Positions 35,545-44,432 are shown, counted from the first letter of the stretch. The stretch is 64,000 nt of DNA from Longimicrobiales bacterium (GCA_958296005.1 CATQHQ010000002.1:372001-436000), one strand, 5' to 3'. Numbers and translations: made by a program. The notes: a model not told the origin generated them from the sequence alone.

Positions 35545-36939
35545 GTGCTTGAAGCCGCCGTGCCCACGCCGCTCCCATCCCCCCTCCGCGCCGCCCTGGC
35601 GGACCGCTTCGGCGACCGCTTCTCTACGGCCGCCGCGGTGCGGGACCACCACGGCAAGGACGATTCCCACCACGCCGTGCAGCCGCCCGACGCGGTCGTC
35701 TTCGCCCGCTCCACCGACGACGTCGCCTTCGCGGTCGCCGAGTGCGCCCGTCACCGCGTCCCGGTGATCCCCTTCGGGGCGGGCACGTCGATCGAGGGCC
35801 ACGTGCAGGCCGTGCATGGCGGCGTCTCGATCGATCTGGCCGGCATGAACCGGGTGCTGGCGGTCCGCCCCGGCGACATGGACGCCACGGTCGAGGCCGG
35901 CGTCACCCGGCAGCAGCTGGAAAGGGAGCTCAAGGGCACCGGTCTCTTCTTTGCCGTGGACCCGGGCGCCGACGCCACGCTGGGGGGCATGGCCGCCACC
36001 GCCGCGTCGGGAACGACCACCGTCCGCTACGGAACTATGCGCGACAACGTGATCTCGCTTGTCGCCGTGCTGCCGGACGGATCGGTCGCGCGCACCGGCG
36101 GGCGAGCCCGGAAGTCGGCGGCGGGCTACGACCTGACCAGCCTCTTCGTCGGCTCCGAAGGCACGCTGGGCGTCGTCACCGAGCTCGCCGTCCGCCTGCA
36201 CCCGGTCCCCGAGGCCGTCGCGGCGGCGGTCTGCGCCTTTCAGGACTTGGCGGAAGCAGTGGAATCGGTCGTGCAGGCGGTCCAGGCGGGAGTGCCCGTC
36301 GCCCGCTCCGAACTGCTGGACGCGACAGCGATGCGCGCCGTCAACCGCTACTCCGGCCTGGCGTACGTCGAGTCGCCCACCGTCTTCTTCGAGTTCCACG
36401 GGACCGAAGCGGAAGTGACGGCCCACGGCGAGGTCGTGCAGGACGTGTGTCGGAGCCTGGGCGGCTCGGCGTTCCGGTACGCTCGCCGGCAAGAGGAGCG
36501 GCGTCGGCTGTGGAAGGCTCGCCACGACGCGTACCCGGCCCTGCTGGCGTTGCGGCCGGGTGGCAGGGGGCTGACCACCGACGTGTGCGTGCCCGTGTCC
36601 CGGCTGGCACAGTGCATCGCGGAGAGCATCGAGGAGATGAACGCAGCCAAGGTGCCGTGGGGGATCGTCGGCCACGCGGGCGACGGCAACTTCCATGTGG
36701 CGTTCGTTCTGGACATGGACTCGCCCGAAGAGGTGGCGGAGGCGGAGGGGTTCAACGAGCGCATGATCGCACGGGCGCTGGCGATGGACGGCACGTGCAC
36801 CGGCGAACACGGGATCGGAATCGGCAAGCGCCGCTACCTGGAGGCCGAGCACGGAGCCGCCGGGGTTGCGGCGATGCGCGCCGTCAAGCAGGCGCTGGAC
36901 CCGCTCGGGATCATGAACCCCGGGAAGGTGTTGCCGTAA
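35545..36939 (+). CDS. FAD-linked oxidase (GlcD/D-lactate dehydrogenase type)
   Basis: This 464-residue flavoenzyme has the PCMH-type FAD domain (VIPFGAGTSIEGHVQAVHGG, VDPGADATLGGMAATAASGTTTVRYG, SEGTLGVVTE) and the C-terminal FAD-oxidase domain (GHAGDGNFHVAF, CTGEHGIGIGKRRYLEAEHG, LDPLGIMNPGKVLP). It should oxidise a 2-hydroxyacid such as D-lactate or glycolate to the 2-oxoacid. There is no signal peptide. The start is uncertain: GTG at 35545 or TTG at 35539, the latter overlapping the previous stop codon as TTGA. The iron-sulfur partner seen in GlcDEF is absent. Confidence 0.9.
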   Translation: MLEAAVPTPLPSPLRAALADRFGDRFSTAAAVRDHHGKDDSHHAVQPPDAVVFARSTDDVAFAVAECARHRVPVIPFGAGTSIEGHVQAVHGGVSIDLAGMNRVLAVRPGDMDATVEAGVTRQQLERELKGTGLFFAVDPGADATLGGMAATAASGTTTVRYGTMRDNVISLVAVLPDGSVARTGGRARKSAAGYDLTSLFVGSEGTLGVVTELAVRLHPVPEAVAAAVCAFQDLAEAVESVVQAVQAGVPVARSELLDATAMRAVNRYSGLAYVESPTVFFEFHGTEAEVTAHGEVVQDVCRSLGGSAFRYARRQEERRRLWKARHDAYPALLALRPGGRGLTTDVCVPVSRLAQCIAESIEEMNAAKVPWGIVGHAGDGNFHVAFVLDMDSPEEVAEAEGFNERMIARALAMDGTCTGEHGIGIGKRRYLEAEHGAAGVAAMRAVKQALDPLGIMNPGKVLP

Positions 36940-37009
36940 CTATATTTTCGATGTCGCCCACGGCGGCAAGCGAGCATCACTCGTCGAACCAAGCACAGGG
37001 AGAACCAAG

Positions 37010-37528
37010 ATGCGAACGATCGCCAAGCTCTTCGTCGTGGCCCCGCTGGCCGTATCGGTCGGCTGCTCCGCGCCGGCGCCCGTCGCCGACGACCCGTCCG
37101 AGGAGGATCGCAACAAGGCCGTGGTCCTGCGCTACATGCAGGAGGTCGTCAACGAGCGCAAGCTGGAGGTGCTGGACGAGATCCTGGCGGCCGACTGGAT
37201 CGCCCACAACCCCGGCGAACCCAACGGACGCGAGGGGCTGAAGGAGCTCTTCGGAGGGTTCTTCGGAATGTTCCCGGAGCTCCACGCCGACGTGAAGCGG
37301 GTCGTGGCCGAGGGCGAACTGGTCGTCGTCCAGTCCCACTATACCCTCAACGCCGCGGACAGAGGCAACGACTGGGCGCCCAACTCCAGCGCCACGGCGG
37401 ACATCTTCCGGGTGGTGGACGGGATCATCGTGGAGCACTGGGACGTCGTGCAGCGCCCGATCCCGTCCGAATCCGTGAACGGCAACACGATGTTCGACGG
37501 GAGCGCGCTGTACAACTACCGGAACTAG
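37010..37528 (+). CDS. SnoaL/NTF2-like secreted lipoprotein
   Basis: This 172-residue protein has lipobox VSVGC and a single SnoaL-like domain (VVLRYMQEVVNERKLEVLDEILAADWIAHNP, DIFRVVDGIIVEHWDVVQ). The GGGAGAA ribosome binding site lies 6 bases upstream. SnoaL-like folds act as small-molecule isomerases, cyclases or ligand-binding proteins; no catalytic residues can be named. It lies 14 bases before the M20 amidohydrolase start, suggesting co-transcription. Confidence 0.82.
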   Translation: MRTIAKLFVVAPLAVSVGCSAPAPVADDPSEEDRNKAVVLRYMQEVVNERKLEVLDEILAADWIAHNPGEPNGREGLKELFGGFFGMFPELHADVKRVVAEGELVVVQSHYTLNAADRGNDWAPNSSATADIFRVVDGIIVEHWDVVQRPIPSESVNGNTMFDGSALYNYRN

Positions 37529-37542
37529 CTTCCGTCGCTTTC

Positions 37543-38877
37543 GTGCAACCATCCCGCACGTCCAGGCGGACGTTCCTGAAGGCGTCCGCGGCGGCGGCCG
37601 CGCTGGCGGTCGCGAAGCCGGGTCGGAGCGACGCTTGGGGCGTGCAGCTCCCTCGCGTCGACGGGGAGCGCCTGAACCGGATCCTTGCCGGCTTCCGCAG
37701 CTTTGGCGGCACGCCGGACGGCGGAACGACGCGCCTCGCCTTCAGCGAAGAGGACATCGCGGGCCGAGCCTACGCGGCCGGCCTCATGCGCCGGGCCGGG
37801 CTGGACGTCTTCACCGACCTGGCCGGCAACTTGGTGGGCCGACGACCGGGGGGCGACCTCGGGGCTCGTCCGATCGTGATCGGGTCGCACATCGACACGG
37901 TGCCCCAGGGCGGCAGCTACGACGGCCAGGTCGGGTCGGCGGGCGCCCTCGAGACGGCCCTCGTCCTAAGCGACTATGGCGTCGCCCTGCGTCATCCGCT
38001 GGAAGTGGTGGTCTTCCAGAACGAGGAGGGCGGGAAGACCGGCAGTCGGGCGCTGGTGGGGCGGGTGGCGCCGTTCGAGCTGGAGATCGAGACCGCGTCC
38101 GGCTTCACCATTCGGGAAGGGATCGCGCGTCTGGGCGGGGATCCGGACCGCTTGGCCGAAGCGCGCCGCGAACCGGGCTCCGTGGCGGGCTTTCTGGAGC
38201 TGCACATCGAGCAGGGCGCCTACTTGGAGGCGGCCGGAACCCAGATCGGCGTCGTGGAGGGGATCGTGGGCATCCGCCGGTGGAACGTGGAAGCGACCGG
38301 CGTCGCCAACCACGCGGGCACGACTCCGATGGACCAGCGCCGGGACGCCTTGGTGGCCGCTTCCGACTTCGTTCGCGCCGTGCACGAAGTCGCCACGACT
38401 ACGGAAGGGCGCCAAGTGGCCACTGTCGGGAAGATCGAAGTTCAGCCTGGTGCGCCCAACGTGGTGCCCGGCGTGGTGCGAGCCTCGCTCGAGATACGGG
38501 ACTTGTCGATGGCCAAGATCGACAGCGTGTTCGCCGAGATCGAAGCCCGGGCGATCTCGATCGGGGAAGCTCGCGGGGTCGCCTTCGCGTTCGACCGCTT
38601 CTACGAGAGCTTGGCTGCGCCGACCGACGAGCGCTTTCGGCAGATCGTGGAGGCGTCGGCGGACGCGCTGGGCTACTCCCACTCCCGGATGCCCTCCGGC
38701 GCGGGCCACGACGCACAGAGCATGGCCGAGATCGGACCCGTCGGGATGATCTTCGTGCCGAGCAAGGGCGGGATCAGCCACTCGCCGATGGAGCACACCG
38801 AGCCGGAGGACGTGGTCCGCGGCGCGGAGGTGCTTCTGGGGTCGGTGCTGACCCTCGACGGGGCCGACTGGGACTAG
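37543..38877 (+). CDS. Tat-exported M20 amidohydrolase (N-carbamoyl amino acid / allantoate hydrolase type)
   Basis: This 444-residue enzyme starts at GTG and carries a Tat signal (SRRTFLKASAAAAALA). Metal-binding motifs of the N-carbamoyl-L-amino-acid / allantoate amidohydrolase branch are visible: GSHIDTVPQGGSYDGQVGS, VVVFQNEEGGKT, LELHIEQGAYLE, GAGHDAQSM and ISHSPMEH. In this branch two metal ions are bound by His, Asp, Glu and His. The enzyme should release amino acids or ammonia from N-carbamoyl or ureido compounds outside the cytoplasm. The stop codon overlaps the stop codon of the converging ilvE gene by 3 bases. Confidence 0.88.
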   Translation: MQPSRTSRRTFLKASAAAAALAVAKPGRSDAWGVQLPRVDGERLNRILAGFRSFGGTPDGGTTRLAFSEEDIAGRAYAAGLMRRAGLDVFTDLAGNLVGRRPGGDLGARPIVIGSHIDTVPQGGSYDGQVGSAGALETALVLSDYGVALRHPLEVVVFQNEEGGKTGSRALVGRVAPFELEIETASGFTIREGIARLGGDPDRLAEARREPGSVAGFLELHIEQGAYLEAAGTQIGVVEGIVGIRRWNVEATGVANHAGTTPMDQRRDALVAASDFVRAVHEVATTTEGRQVATVGKIEVQPGAPNVVPGVVRASLEIRDLSMAKIDSVFAEIEARAISIGEARGVAFAFDRFYESLAAPTDERFRQIVEASADALGYSHSRMPSGAGHDAQSMAEIGPVGMIFVPSKGGISHSPMEHTEPEDVVRGAEVLLGSVLTLDGADWD

Positions 38878-39812
38878 GCGCCGACGTACCGAACCCAGCC
38901 CCACGGATCGGGCGCGATCCCCTGTGCAACCTCCAGGTAGCGGGTCTGAAGGCGCTCGGTCATCGGTCCCCGGCGCCCTTCGCCAATCCGTAAGCCGTCC
39001 ACGGACCGGATGGGCGTCACCTCCGACGCCGTTCCCGTGAAGAACAGCTCGTCGGCCGCATAGAGCATCTCGCGAGTGACCAGCTGCTCGCGAACCCGGT
39101 ACCCCATCTCCTCCGCGATCTTGATGACGGAGTGGCGGGTAATCCCCGACAGAGAGGTGCCGTCGAGGATCGGCGTGATCAACTCGCCGTCCACGACCAT
39201 GAACAGGTTCTGGCCGCTGCCTTCGCTCACCAGCCCGCTGGGTCCGAGTCCGATCGCCTCCACGTAGCCGTTGGCGACGGCTTCCAGCACCATCAGCTGG
39301 GACACCAGGTAGTTGCCCGCCGACTTGGCGCCGCTGGGGAGCGTGTTGGGGGCGGGTCGATTCCACGACGACACGCCCACGTCCACGCCCTTCTTGAGCC
39401 CCTCTTCGCCCAGGTAGGCGCCCCAAGGCCACATGGGGATGTACGTCTCGATCGGGCTGTGCTCGGGGTTCATCCCCGACGACCCGTAGCCGCGCAGGAC
39501 CATAGGCCGAACGTAGCACGACGCCAGCTCGTTCTTCTTGATTGTGGCGATCGTCGCGTCCGTCAGCTCGTCCACCGTGTACTCGGGCGCCATCCGGTAG
39601 GTGCGGGCGGACGCCATGAGCCTGCGCAGGTGCGCGTCGAGCCTGAAGACGGCGGGACCGCGCTCGGTCTCGTAGCAGCGGACCCCTTCGAAGACCGACG
39701 CGGCGAACTGCACCGCCAGGCTGAGGACGTGAATCTGGGCGTCCTCCCAGCGGATGAACTCGCCGTCCTTCCAGATCCAGGGGCTTCCCTCCAGCTTGCC
39801 GACACCGCCCAT
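38874..39812 (-). CDS. ilvE: Branched-chain amino acid aminotransferase
   Basis: This 312-residue PLP enzyme is close to E. coli IlvE throughout. It shares WNRPAPNTLPSGAKSAGNYL with the PLP lysine (Lys163 here), LVSEGSGQNLF, SLSGITRHSVIKIAEE, TGTASEVTPIRSVDG and a DPWGW C-terminus. It transfers amino groups between Leu, Ile or Val and 2-oxoglutarate. It starts 4 bases after the cupin gene, forming a two-gene unit. Its stop overlaps the M20 stop codon, so the two genes collide end to end. Confidence 0.95.
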   Translation of the reverse strand: MGGVGKLEGSPWIWKDGEFIRWEDAQIHVLSLAVQFAASVFEGVRCYETERGPAVFRLDAHLRRLMASARTYRMAPEYTVDELTDATIATIKKNELASCYVRPMVLRGYGSSGMNPEHSPIETYIPMWPWGAYLGEEGLKKGVDVGVSSWNRPAPNTLPSGAKSAGNYLVSQLMVLEAVANGYVEAIGLGPSGLVSEGSGQNLFMVVDGELITPILDGTSLSGITRHSVIKIAEEMGYRVREQLVTREMLYAADELFFTGTASEVTPIRSVDGLRIGEGRRGPMTERLQTRYLEVAQGIAPDPWGWVRYVGA

Positions 39813-39816
39813 GACG

Positions 39817-40212
39817 CTAGCGCTCCTCGCTCCGAGCGCCGGCGTCCCGCAAGTAGGCGTCGGTCCCTTCCAGCCAGTCCTGCCGCGGCGGCGTGAAGAT
39901 GTCCACGTCCAGGGTGTCTTCCAGCGCGACGGCTTCGTGGGGCACGTTGCTGGGCAGGTGCAGGACTTCCCCGGTCCGCACGACCAGCGCCTGCGGTCCG
40001 TCGTCGCCGATGCGGAACTGAAGCGCGCCCTCGATCACGTAGGTGATCTGCTCGTTGTCGTGGGAGTGCATCGGCACGCGAGCGCCCTTCTTGAGGTAGA
40101 CGTGGGCCAGCATCGTCCGTTCGCCGGTGATCAGGCTGCGGGAGATGAGGGGGTTCAGCTCTTCCTTGGGGAGGTCGGCGACCCGATAACGACGAACGGG
40201 GGTGTCGCTCAA
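39817..40212 (-). CDS. Cupin-domain protein
   Basis: This 131-residue single-cupin protein has PMHSHDNEQITYVIEGAL and LHLPSNVPHEA, the metal-binding His/Glu pattern. I chose TTG at 40212 because CGGAG lies 8 bases upstream and it gives a compact cupin; an ATG at 40290 would add an unlikely Arg-rich extension. Small cupins of this sort can be isomerases, dioxygenases or sensors; I cannot tell which. It is translated just before ilvE. Confidence 0.8.
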   Translation of the reverse strand: MSDTPVRRYRVADLPKEELNPLISRSLITGERTMLAHVYLKKGARVPMHSHDNEQITYVIEGALQFRIGDDGPQALVVRTGEVLHLPSNVPHEAVALEDTLDVDIFTPPRQDWLEGTDAYLRDAGARSEER

Positions 40213-40330
40213 CGGAATGCTCCGGGGCGAGGGTGAAGCAACAGGGTATGTGTGGCAACGCCGCGTTTGGCGGAGTGCTAATTGTGCCACCGCAAGGGTC
40301 GATTGGGAAGGTCGATCTCGAAGAGGCTCT

Positions 40331-40554
40331 TCAGCGCTCGAAGTCGGCGTACGATGCCAGGGCCAGCCTCAAGTCCTTTCGGGCCGCCGTCACGTGGTTG
40401 GCGATTGTCTGGGGCGAGATGCCCATCTTGTGCGCGGCCTCCTGGTACGAGTGGCCCTCGAAGTGGACCAGAACCAGCGCTTGTTCTCGCCGTTCCGGCA
40501 GTTGAGAGTCTCCTGCACCACATCCTCGGCGGCGTGGTGGCTTCGGGCTGATTC
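40331..40554 (-). pseudogene. Remnant of an ECF-like sigma factor (internal deletion and frameshift)
   Basis: Within the 397 bases between the cupin gene and the tandem propellers, one frame reads ESARSHHAAEDVVQETL, the end of sigma region 2. The next frame reads LPERREQALVLVHFEGHS followed by YQEAAHKMGISPQTIANH and TAARKDL to a stop at 40331, a sigma region 4 helix-turn-helix. The usual linker between the regions is missing and the frame shifts at the junction, so the gene is broken. No intact copy lies nearby. It may once have controlled the downstream propeller locus, which is inference. Confidence 0.7.
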
Positions 40555-40609
40555 GTCATTAGGGCCTCCAAGGCGATTCGGGAAACAGGGCTGTCGAAAG
40601 GTTCCGTCC

Positions 40610-41776
40610 CTACAAGCCCGTGCGCCTGATTCCGAGCCGGACCACGTACGGCACGCCGCTGTCGTCGATGCCGGAAAGGAGCAGGTAGCGGCTCGTGGCA
40701 TAGGCCGGGATGAAGCTGAGCAGCGTTCCTTCGACGGGTTGTGGCAACTCGGCCCGGCCCCAGTAGGTGCCGTCCGGCCCGAAGGCGTCGACGACCGTGC
40801 CCCCCTTGGCCCGCTTGGTCTCGGGCAGCACGAACAGGTTGCCGTCGCCGTCGCCGAAGAGGGCCAAGACGACCGGCTTTTCCGCTGGCAGAGCGTTCAA
40901 GTAGTCTTCCGCGAAGCGCGCAAACGGCCGACGGGCAAAGTGGTCGCGGACGGCTTGGACGTCCGCCTTCCCGACGGGGGCCGGCTCCGCGTCCAGCGTC
41001 ACGACCAGAAGCGTGTCGCCCTCCAGCGACCTTCTGTACACGCGATACTCCCGGGAGTGGACGAACCAGATGCCTCCCCGGCCGTCCAGGGCGGACAGCA
41101 CATCGCCGGCGAAGTAGACTATCGGGCGTTCTGCGCCGCCGATCGTGGCCATCTCGTTCATGGACTCCAGAGGCGGGAACGAGTCCGCGACGACGGCCTC
41201 GCCGGCTTCCCCGTCCCAGCGAAGGACGACCGGACGCTCGTGCACTTCGGCGATGGTGCCCCCGGCCTCCTGCCCAGGAAACCGGACCGCCCAGTCGGTG
41301 TAGTTGCCGTCGGTGTCCACGGGACGGTCCCAGACGCCGGTGCCCCCGCGCCAGGGCCTCGGAATCGCGGCCAGGAACGTGCCGTCGCTCTCGAAGATCG
41401 ACACTCGGGCCGTGCCCTGCTCCGAAACCCAGATTCGGTTGCGGGGTCCCACTCCGATGCCGAGTGGGTCCGACAGCTCGCCCGGCCCTTCGCCCGGCCG
41501 CCCGATGCTGTGGGAGTATGCTCCGCCGGAGTCGAAGACGAAGACCTGCTGGGCAAACAGGTCCAGAACGTAGATGTTGTCGTCTGCGTCGGCGGCCACG
41601 GCGAGGACCCTGCCGAACCCCTGCTCCGGCGTGCCGGTGAGTACGAGTTCCTCTTCCAGGGTCCATCCGCCGATCGCGCCGTAGTCCGGGTCGTGGGCAT
41701 TGTTGCAGGCTGGCACGCCCGCCGACGCAGGGGTCAGGACCGCAAGCAGGAGGCGGCGGGAGGGATAGCTCGGCAT
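40610..41776 (-). CDS. 6-bladed beta-propeller lipoprotein, tandem copy A
   Basis: This 388-residue exported protein starts at ATG, has a signal with a Cys (AGVPAC) and ends in VPYVVRLGIRRTGL. It has the propeller pattern seen in copies B and C: EQGFGRVLAVAADADDNIYVLDLF, YSHSIGRPGEGPGELSDPLGIGV, and a strongly conserved second half (PVVLRWDGEAGEAVV, YRVYRRSLEGDTLLVVTLDAEPAPV). Of the three tandem paralogues it is the most diverged, with many substitutions around residues 60-130. It is the last gene of the locus; the sigma-like remnant follows. It probably binds a ligand or partner outside the cytoplasm; function is unknown. Confidence 0.85.
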   Translation of the reverse strand: MPSYPSRRLLLAVLTPASAGVPACNNAHDPDYGAIGGWTLEEELVLTGTPEQGFGRVLAVAADADDNIYVLDLFAQQVFVFDSGGAYSHSIGRPGEGPGELSDPLGIGVGPRNRIWVSEQGTARVSIFESDGTFLAAIPRPWRGGTGVWDRPVDTDGNYTDWAVRFPGQEAGGTIAEVHERPVVLRWDGEAGEAVVADSFPPLESMNEMATIGGAERPIVYFAGDVLSALDGRGGIWFVHSREYRVYRRSLEGDTLLVVTLDAEPAPVGKADVQAVRDHFARRPFARFAEDYLNALPAEKPVVLALFGDGDGNLFVLPETKRAKGGTVVDAFGPDGTYWGRAELPQPVEGTLLSFIPAYATSRYLLLSGIDDSGVPYVVRLGIRRTGL

Positions 41777-41800
41777 GGCGCTCGTTTTCCGGGTTGTCCC

Positions 41801-42964
41801 CTACGAGCCCGTGCGCCTGATTCCCAGCCGGACCACGTACGGCACGCCACTGTCGTCAATGCCGGCAAGGAGCAGGTACCGGCTCGTCGCATAGGCCTCA
41901 ATGGATCCGAACGGTGTTCCTTCCACGGGCTGCGGCAACTCGGCCCGGCCCCAGTAGGTGCCGTCCGGCCCGAAGGCGTCTACGGCCGTTCCTGCCTTGA
42001 CGTCGCTGGTTTCGGGCAGCACGAACAGGTTTCCGCCGCCATCGGCGAAAATGGCTGCGACGACCGGCTTTTCTGCTGGAAGGGCGTTCAGGTAGTCTTC
42101 CGCAAGGGGCGACGGCCAACGGGCAAATTCGTCGCGGACGGCTTGGACATCCGCCTCGGCGACAGGGGCCGGCTCCGCGTCGAGCGTCACGACCAGAAGC
42201 GTGTCTCCTTCCAGCGACCGCCTGTACACGCGATAGTCCCGAGAGTGAACGAACCAGAACGCGCCTTGGCCGTCCAAAGCCGCCAGCGTGCTGCCGGCGA
42301 AGTAGACTCTCGGGCTTTCTGAGCCGCCGATCTGTGCCATCTCATTCATGTATTCCAACGGCGGGAACGAGTCCACGACGACGGTTCCGCCGGCTTCCCC
42401 GTCCCAGCGAAGGACGACCGGACGGCTGTGCACCTCGGCGATGGTGCCCCCGGCCTCCTCCCCGGGAAACCGAAACGTCCAGTCCGTGTAGTTCCCGTCG
42501 GCGTCCACGGGACGATCCCAGGTACGGGCACCCGAGTATCCGTGCCTCCGAATCGCAGCCACGAACGTGCCGTCGCGCTCGAACAGCGATATCCGGGGCG
42601 GCCGAAGGTCGGGAACCCAAATCCTGTTGTCGGGCCCCACGCCGATCGCTGACACGTACGACGACATCTCCCCGGGCCCTTCGCCCTCCCGGCCGATGCT
42701 GTGGGAGTACGTCCCCTCGGAGTCGAAGGCGTAGATCTGCTGGGCGAACGAGTCGAGAACGTAGATGTTGTCGTCTGCGTCGGCGGCCACGGCCGACACC
42801 TCGCCGAACTCCTGCTCGGGCGTGCGAGTGATCCTGAGCTCCTCTTCGAGGGCCCAACCGCTGGCCTCGCGATCCGTGGTGGGGGCATCGTCGCAGGCCA
42901 GCAGGGCTGCTGAGAAGAGGGCTGGAGCGGCAACGAGGAATCGGCAGTCGGCGTTACTTGGCAC
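41801..42964 (-). CDS. 6-bladed beta-propeller lipoprotein, tandem copy B
   Basis: This 387-residue protein uses GTG. Its signal has ALFSAALLAC as the likely lipobox. It is nearly identical to copy C over long stretches, for example ASGWALEEELRITRTPEQEF and VSAVAADADDNIYVLDSFAQ, with scattered substitutions. The 45 bases before its start repeat the 3' end of the thioredoxin-like remnant that precedes copy C (encoding GFTADQPGKCRAK and a stop), proving that the duplicated unit included that tail. Function is as for copies A and C and is unknown. Confidence 0.87.
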   Translation of the reverse strand: MPSNADCRFLVAAPALFSAALLACDDAPTTDREASGWALEEELRITRTPEQEFGEVSAVAADADDNIYVLDSFAQQIYAFDSEGTYSHSIGREGEGPGEMSSYVSAIGVGPDNRIWVPDLRPPRISLFERDGTFVAAIRRHGYSGARTWDRPVDADGNYTDWTFRFPGEEAGGTIAEVHSRPVVLRWDGEAGGTVVVDSFPPLEYMNEMAQIGGSESPRVYFAGSTLAALDGQGAFWFVHSRDYRVYRRSLEGDTLLVVTLDAEPAPVAEADVQAVRDEFARWPSPLAEDYLNALPAEKPVVAAIFADGGGNLFVLPETSDVKAGTAVDAFGPDGTYWGRAELPQPVEGTPFGSIEAYATSRYLLLAGIDDSGVPYVVRLGIRRTGS

Positions 42965-43015
42965 GGCACTTTCCTGGTTGGTCGGCTGTGAAGCCTTCGC
43001 AGGTGCACTTCGATA

Positions 43016-44185
43016 CTATCGCCCTCCGTCCGGGCGCCTGATTCCGAGCCGGACCACGTACGGCACGCCGCTGTCGTCGATGCCGGCAAGGAGCAGGTAC
43101 CGGCTCGTCGCATAGGCCTCAATGGATCCGAACGGTCTTCCTTCCACGGGCTGCGGCAACTCGGCCCGGCCCCAGTAGGTGCCGTCCGGCCCGAAGGCGT
43201 CGACGACCGTTCCCCCCTTGACGTCGCTGGTCTCGGGCAGCACGAACACGTTGCCGCCGCCGTCGCCGAAGATGGCTGCGACGACCGGCTTTTCTGCTGG
43301 AAGGCCGTTTAGGTAGCCTTCCGCGAAGCGCGACTGGCGACGGGCGAAGTAGTCGCGGACGGCCTGGACATCCGCCTCGGCGACAGGGGCCGGCTCCGCG
43401 TCCAGCGTCACGACCAGAAGCGTGTCTCCTTCCAGCGACCGCCTGTACACGCGGTAGTCCCGAGAGTGAACGAACCAGAAAGCGCCTTGGCCGTCCAAAG
43501 CCGACAGAGTGCGGCCGGCGAAGAAGCTCCTAGGTGCTTCCCTGTCAGCGAGCTGCACCATCTCCTGCGTGTATTCCAACGGTGGGAACGAGTCCGCGAC
43601 GACGGCCTCGGCGGCTTCCCCGTCCCAGCGATGGACGACCGGACGGCTGTGCACCTCGGCGATGGTGCCCCCGGCCTCCTCCCCGGGATACCGAAATGCC
43701 CAGTCGGTGTAGTTCCCGTCGGTGTCTACGGGACGATCCCAGGTACCGGTACCCGGGAATCCGTGCCTCCGAATCGCGGCCACGAACGTGCCGTCACGCT
43801 CGAACAGCGATATCCGGGACGGCCGAAGGTCGGGAACCCAAATCCTGTTGTCGGGCCCCACGCCGATCGCTGACACGTACGACGATATCTCCCCGGGCCC
43901 TTCGCCCTCCCGGCCGATGCTGTGGGAGTACGTCCCCTCGGAGTCGAAGGCGTAGATCTGCTGGGCGAACGAGTCGAGAACGTAGATGTTGTCGTCTCCG
44001 TCGGCGGCCACGGCCGACACCCGGCCGAACTCCTGCTCGGGCGTGCGAGTGAGCCTGAGCTCCTCTTCGAGGGCCCAACCGCTAGCCTCGCGATCCGTGG
44101 CGGGGGCATCGTCGCAGGCCAGCAGGGCTGCGGAGAAGAGGGCTGGAGCGGCAACGAGGAATCGGCAGCTGGCGTTACTTGGCAC
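43016..44185 (-). CDS. 6-bladed beta-propeller lipoprotein, tandem copy C
   Basis: This 389-residue protein uses GTG and is the copy nearest to the promoter side of the locus. The signal and lipobox (ALFSAALLAC), an Asp/Thr-rich linker and the propeller blades match copy B. Differences from copy B cluster around MVQLADREAPRSFFAGR and the C-terminus RRPDGGR. Its start overlaps the stop of the thioredoxin-like remnant by 11 bases. The remnant and a cysteine-rich peptide gene lie directly upstream on the same strand. Confidence 0.87.
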   Translation of the reverse strand: MPSNASCRFLVAAPALFSAALLACDDAPATDREASGWALEEELRLTRTPEQEFGRVSAVAADGDDNIYVLDSFAQQIYAFDSEGTYSHSIGREGEGPGEISSYVSAIGVGPDNRIWVPDLRPSRISLFERDGTFVAAIRRHGFPGTGTWDRPVDTDGNYTDWAFRYPGEEAGGTIAEVHSRPVVHRWDGEAAEAVVADSFPPLEYTQEMVQLADREAPRSFFAGRTLSALDGQGAFWFVHSRDYRVYRRSLEGDTLLVVTLDAEPAPVAEADVQAVRDYFARRQSRFAEGYLNGLPAEKPVVAAIFGDGGGNVFVLPETSDVKGGTVVDAFGPDGTYWGRAELPQPVEGRPFGSIEAYATSRYLLLAGIDDSGVPYVVRLGIRRPDGGR

Positions 44186-44428
44186 GGCACTCTCCTAGTT
44201 GGTCGGCTGTGAAGCCTCGTACCACTTCTCCCTTGCGCAGCATGAGCGTCTGCGGCGTGAACCGCAAGGTAGTCGTCACGGACGCGACCGCTGATGTCGA
44301 TGGCGATGATCTTGCCGCCCAGCCCTTCCTGAGTCGCGACCAGCGAATCCCACTGGGGCCAGTTCTCGTCGCAGGCGGGACATGTGGGCGAAAACACGAG
44401 CAGCAACACCCCGGCCGCAGCTACATGG
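44175..44428 (-). pseudogene. Thioredoxin/TlpA-like fragment, frameshifted and truncated
   Basis: One frame encodes VAAAGVLLLVFSPTCPAC followed by DENWPQWDSL and IIAIDISGRVRDDYL, the active-site CxxC half of a thioredoxin fold. The matching second half, RFTPQTLMLRKGEVVRGFTA, is in another frame one base away, after CTT at about 44268. The N-terminal strands of a complete TlpA-like protein are also missing. It is therefore a broken gene, unless a sequence error accounts for the frame change. A near copy of its last 45 bases precedes propeller copy B. Confidence 0.7.
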
Positions 44429-44432
44429 GTGT

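Larger units (their letters stand above)
40610..44220. repeat. Tandem triplication of a propeller lipoprotein unit
   Basis: Three direct copies of about 1.17 kb encode paralogous propeller lipoproteins. Copies B and C are nearly identical at base level; copy A is older. The junction before copy B contains a second copy of the thioredoxin-like gene tail found before copy C, which defines the duplicated unit as tail plus propeller. Confidence 0.88.
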
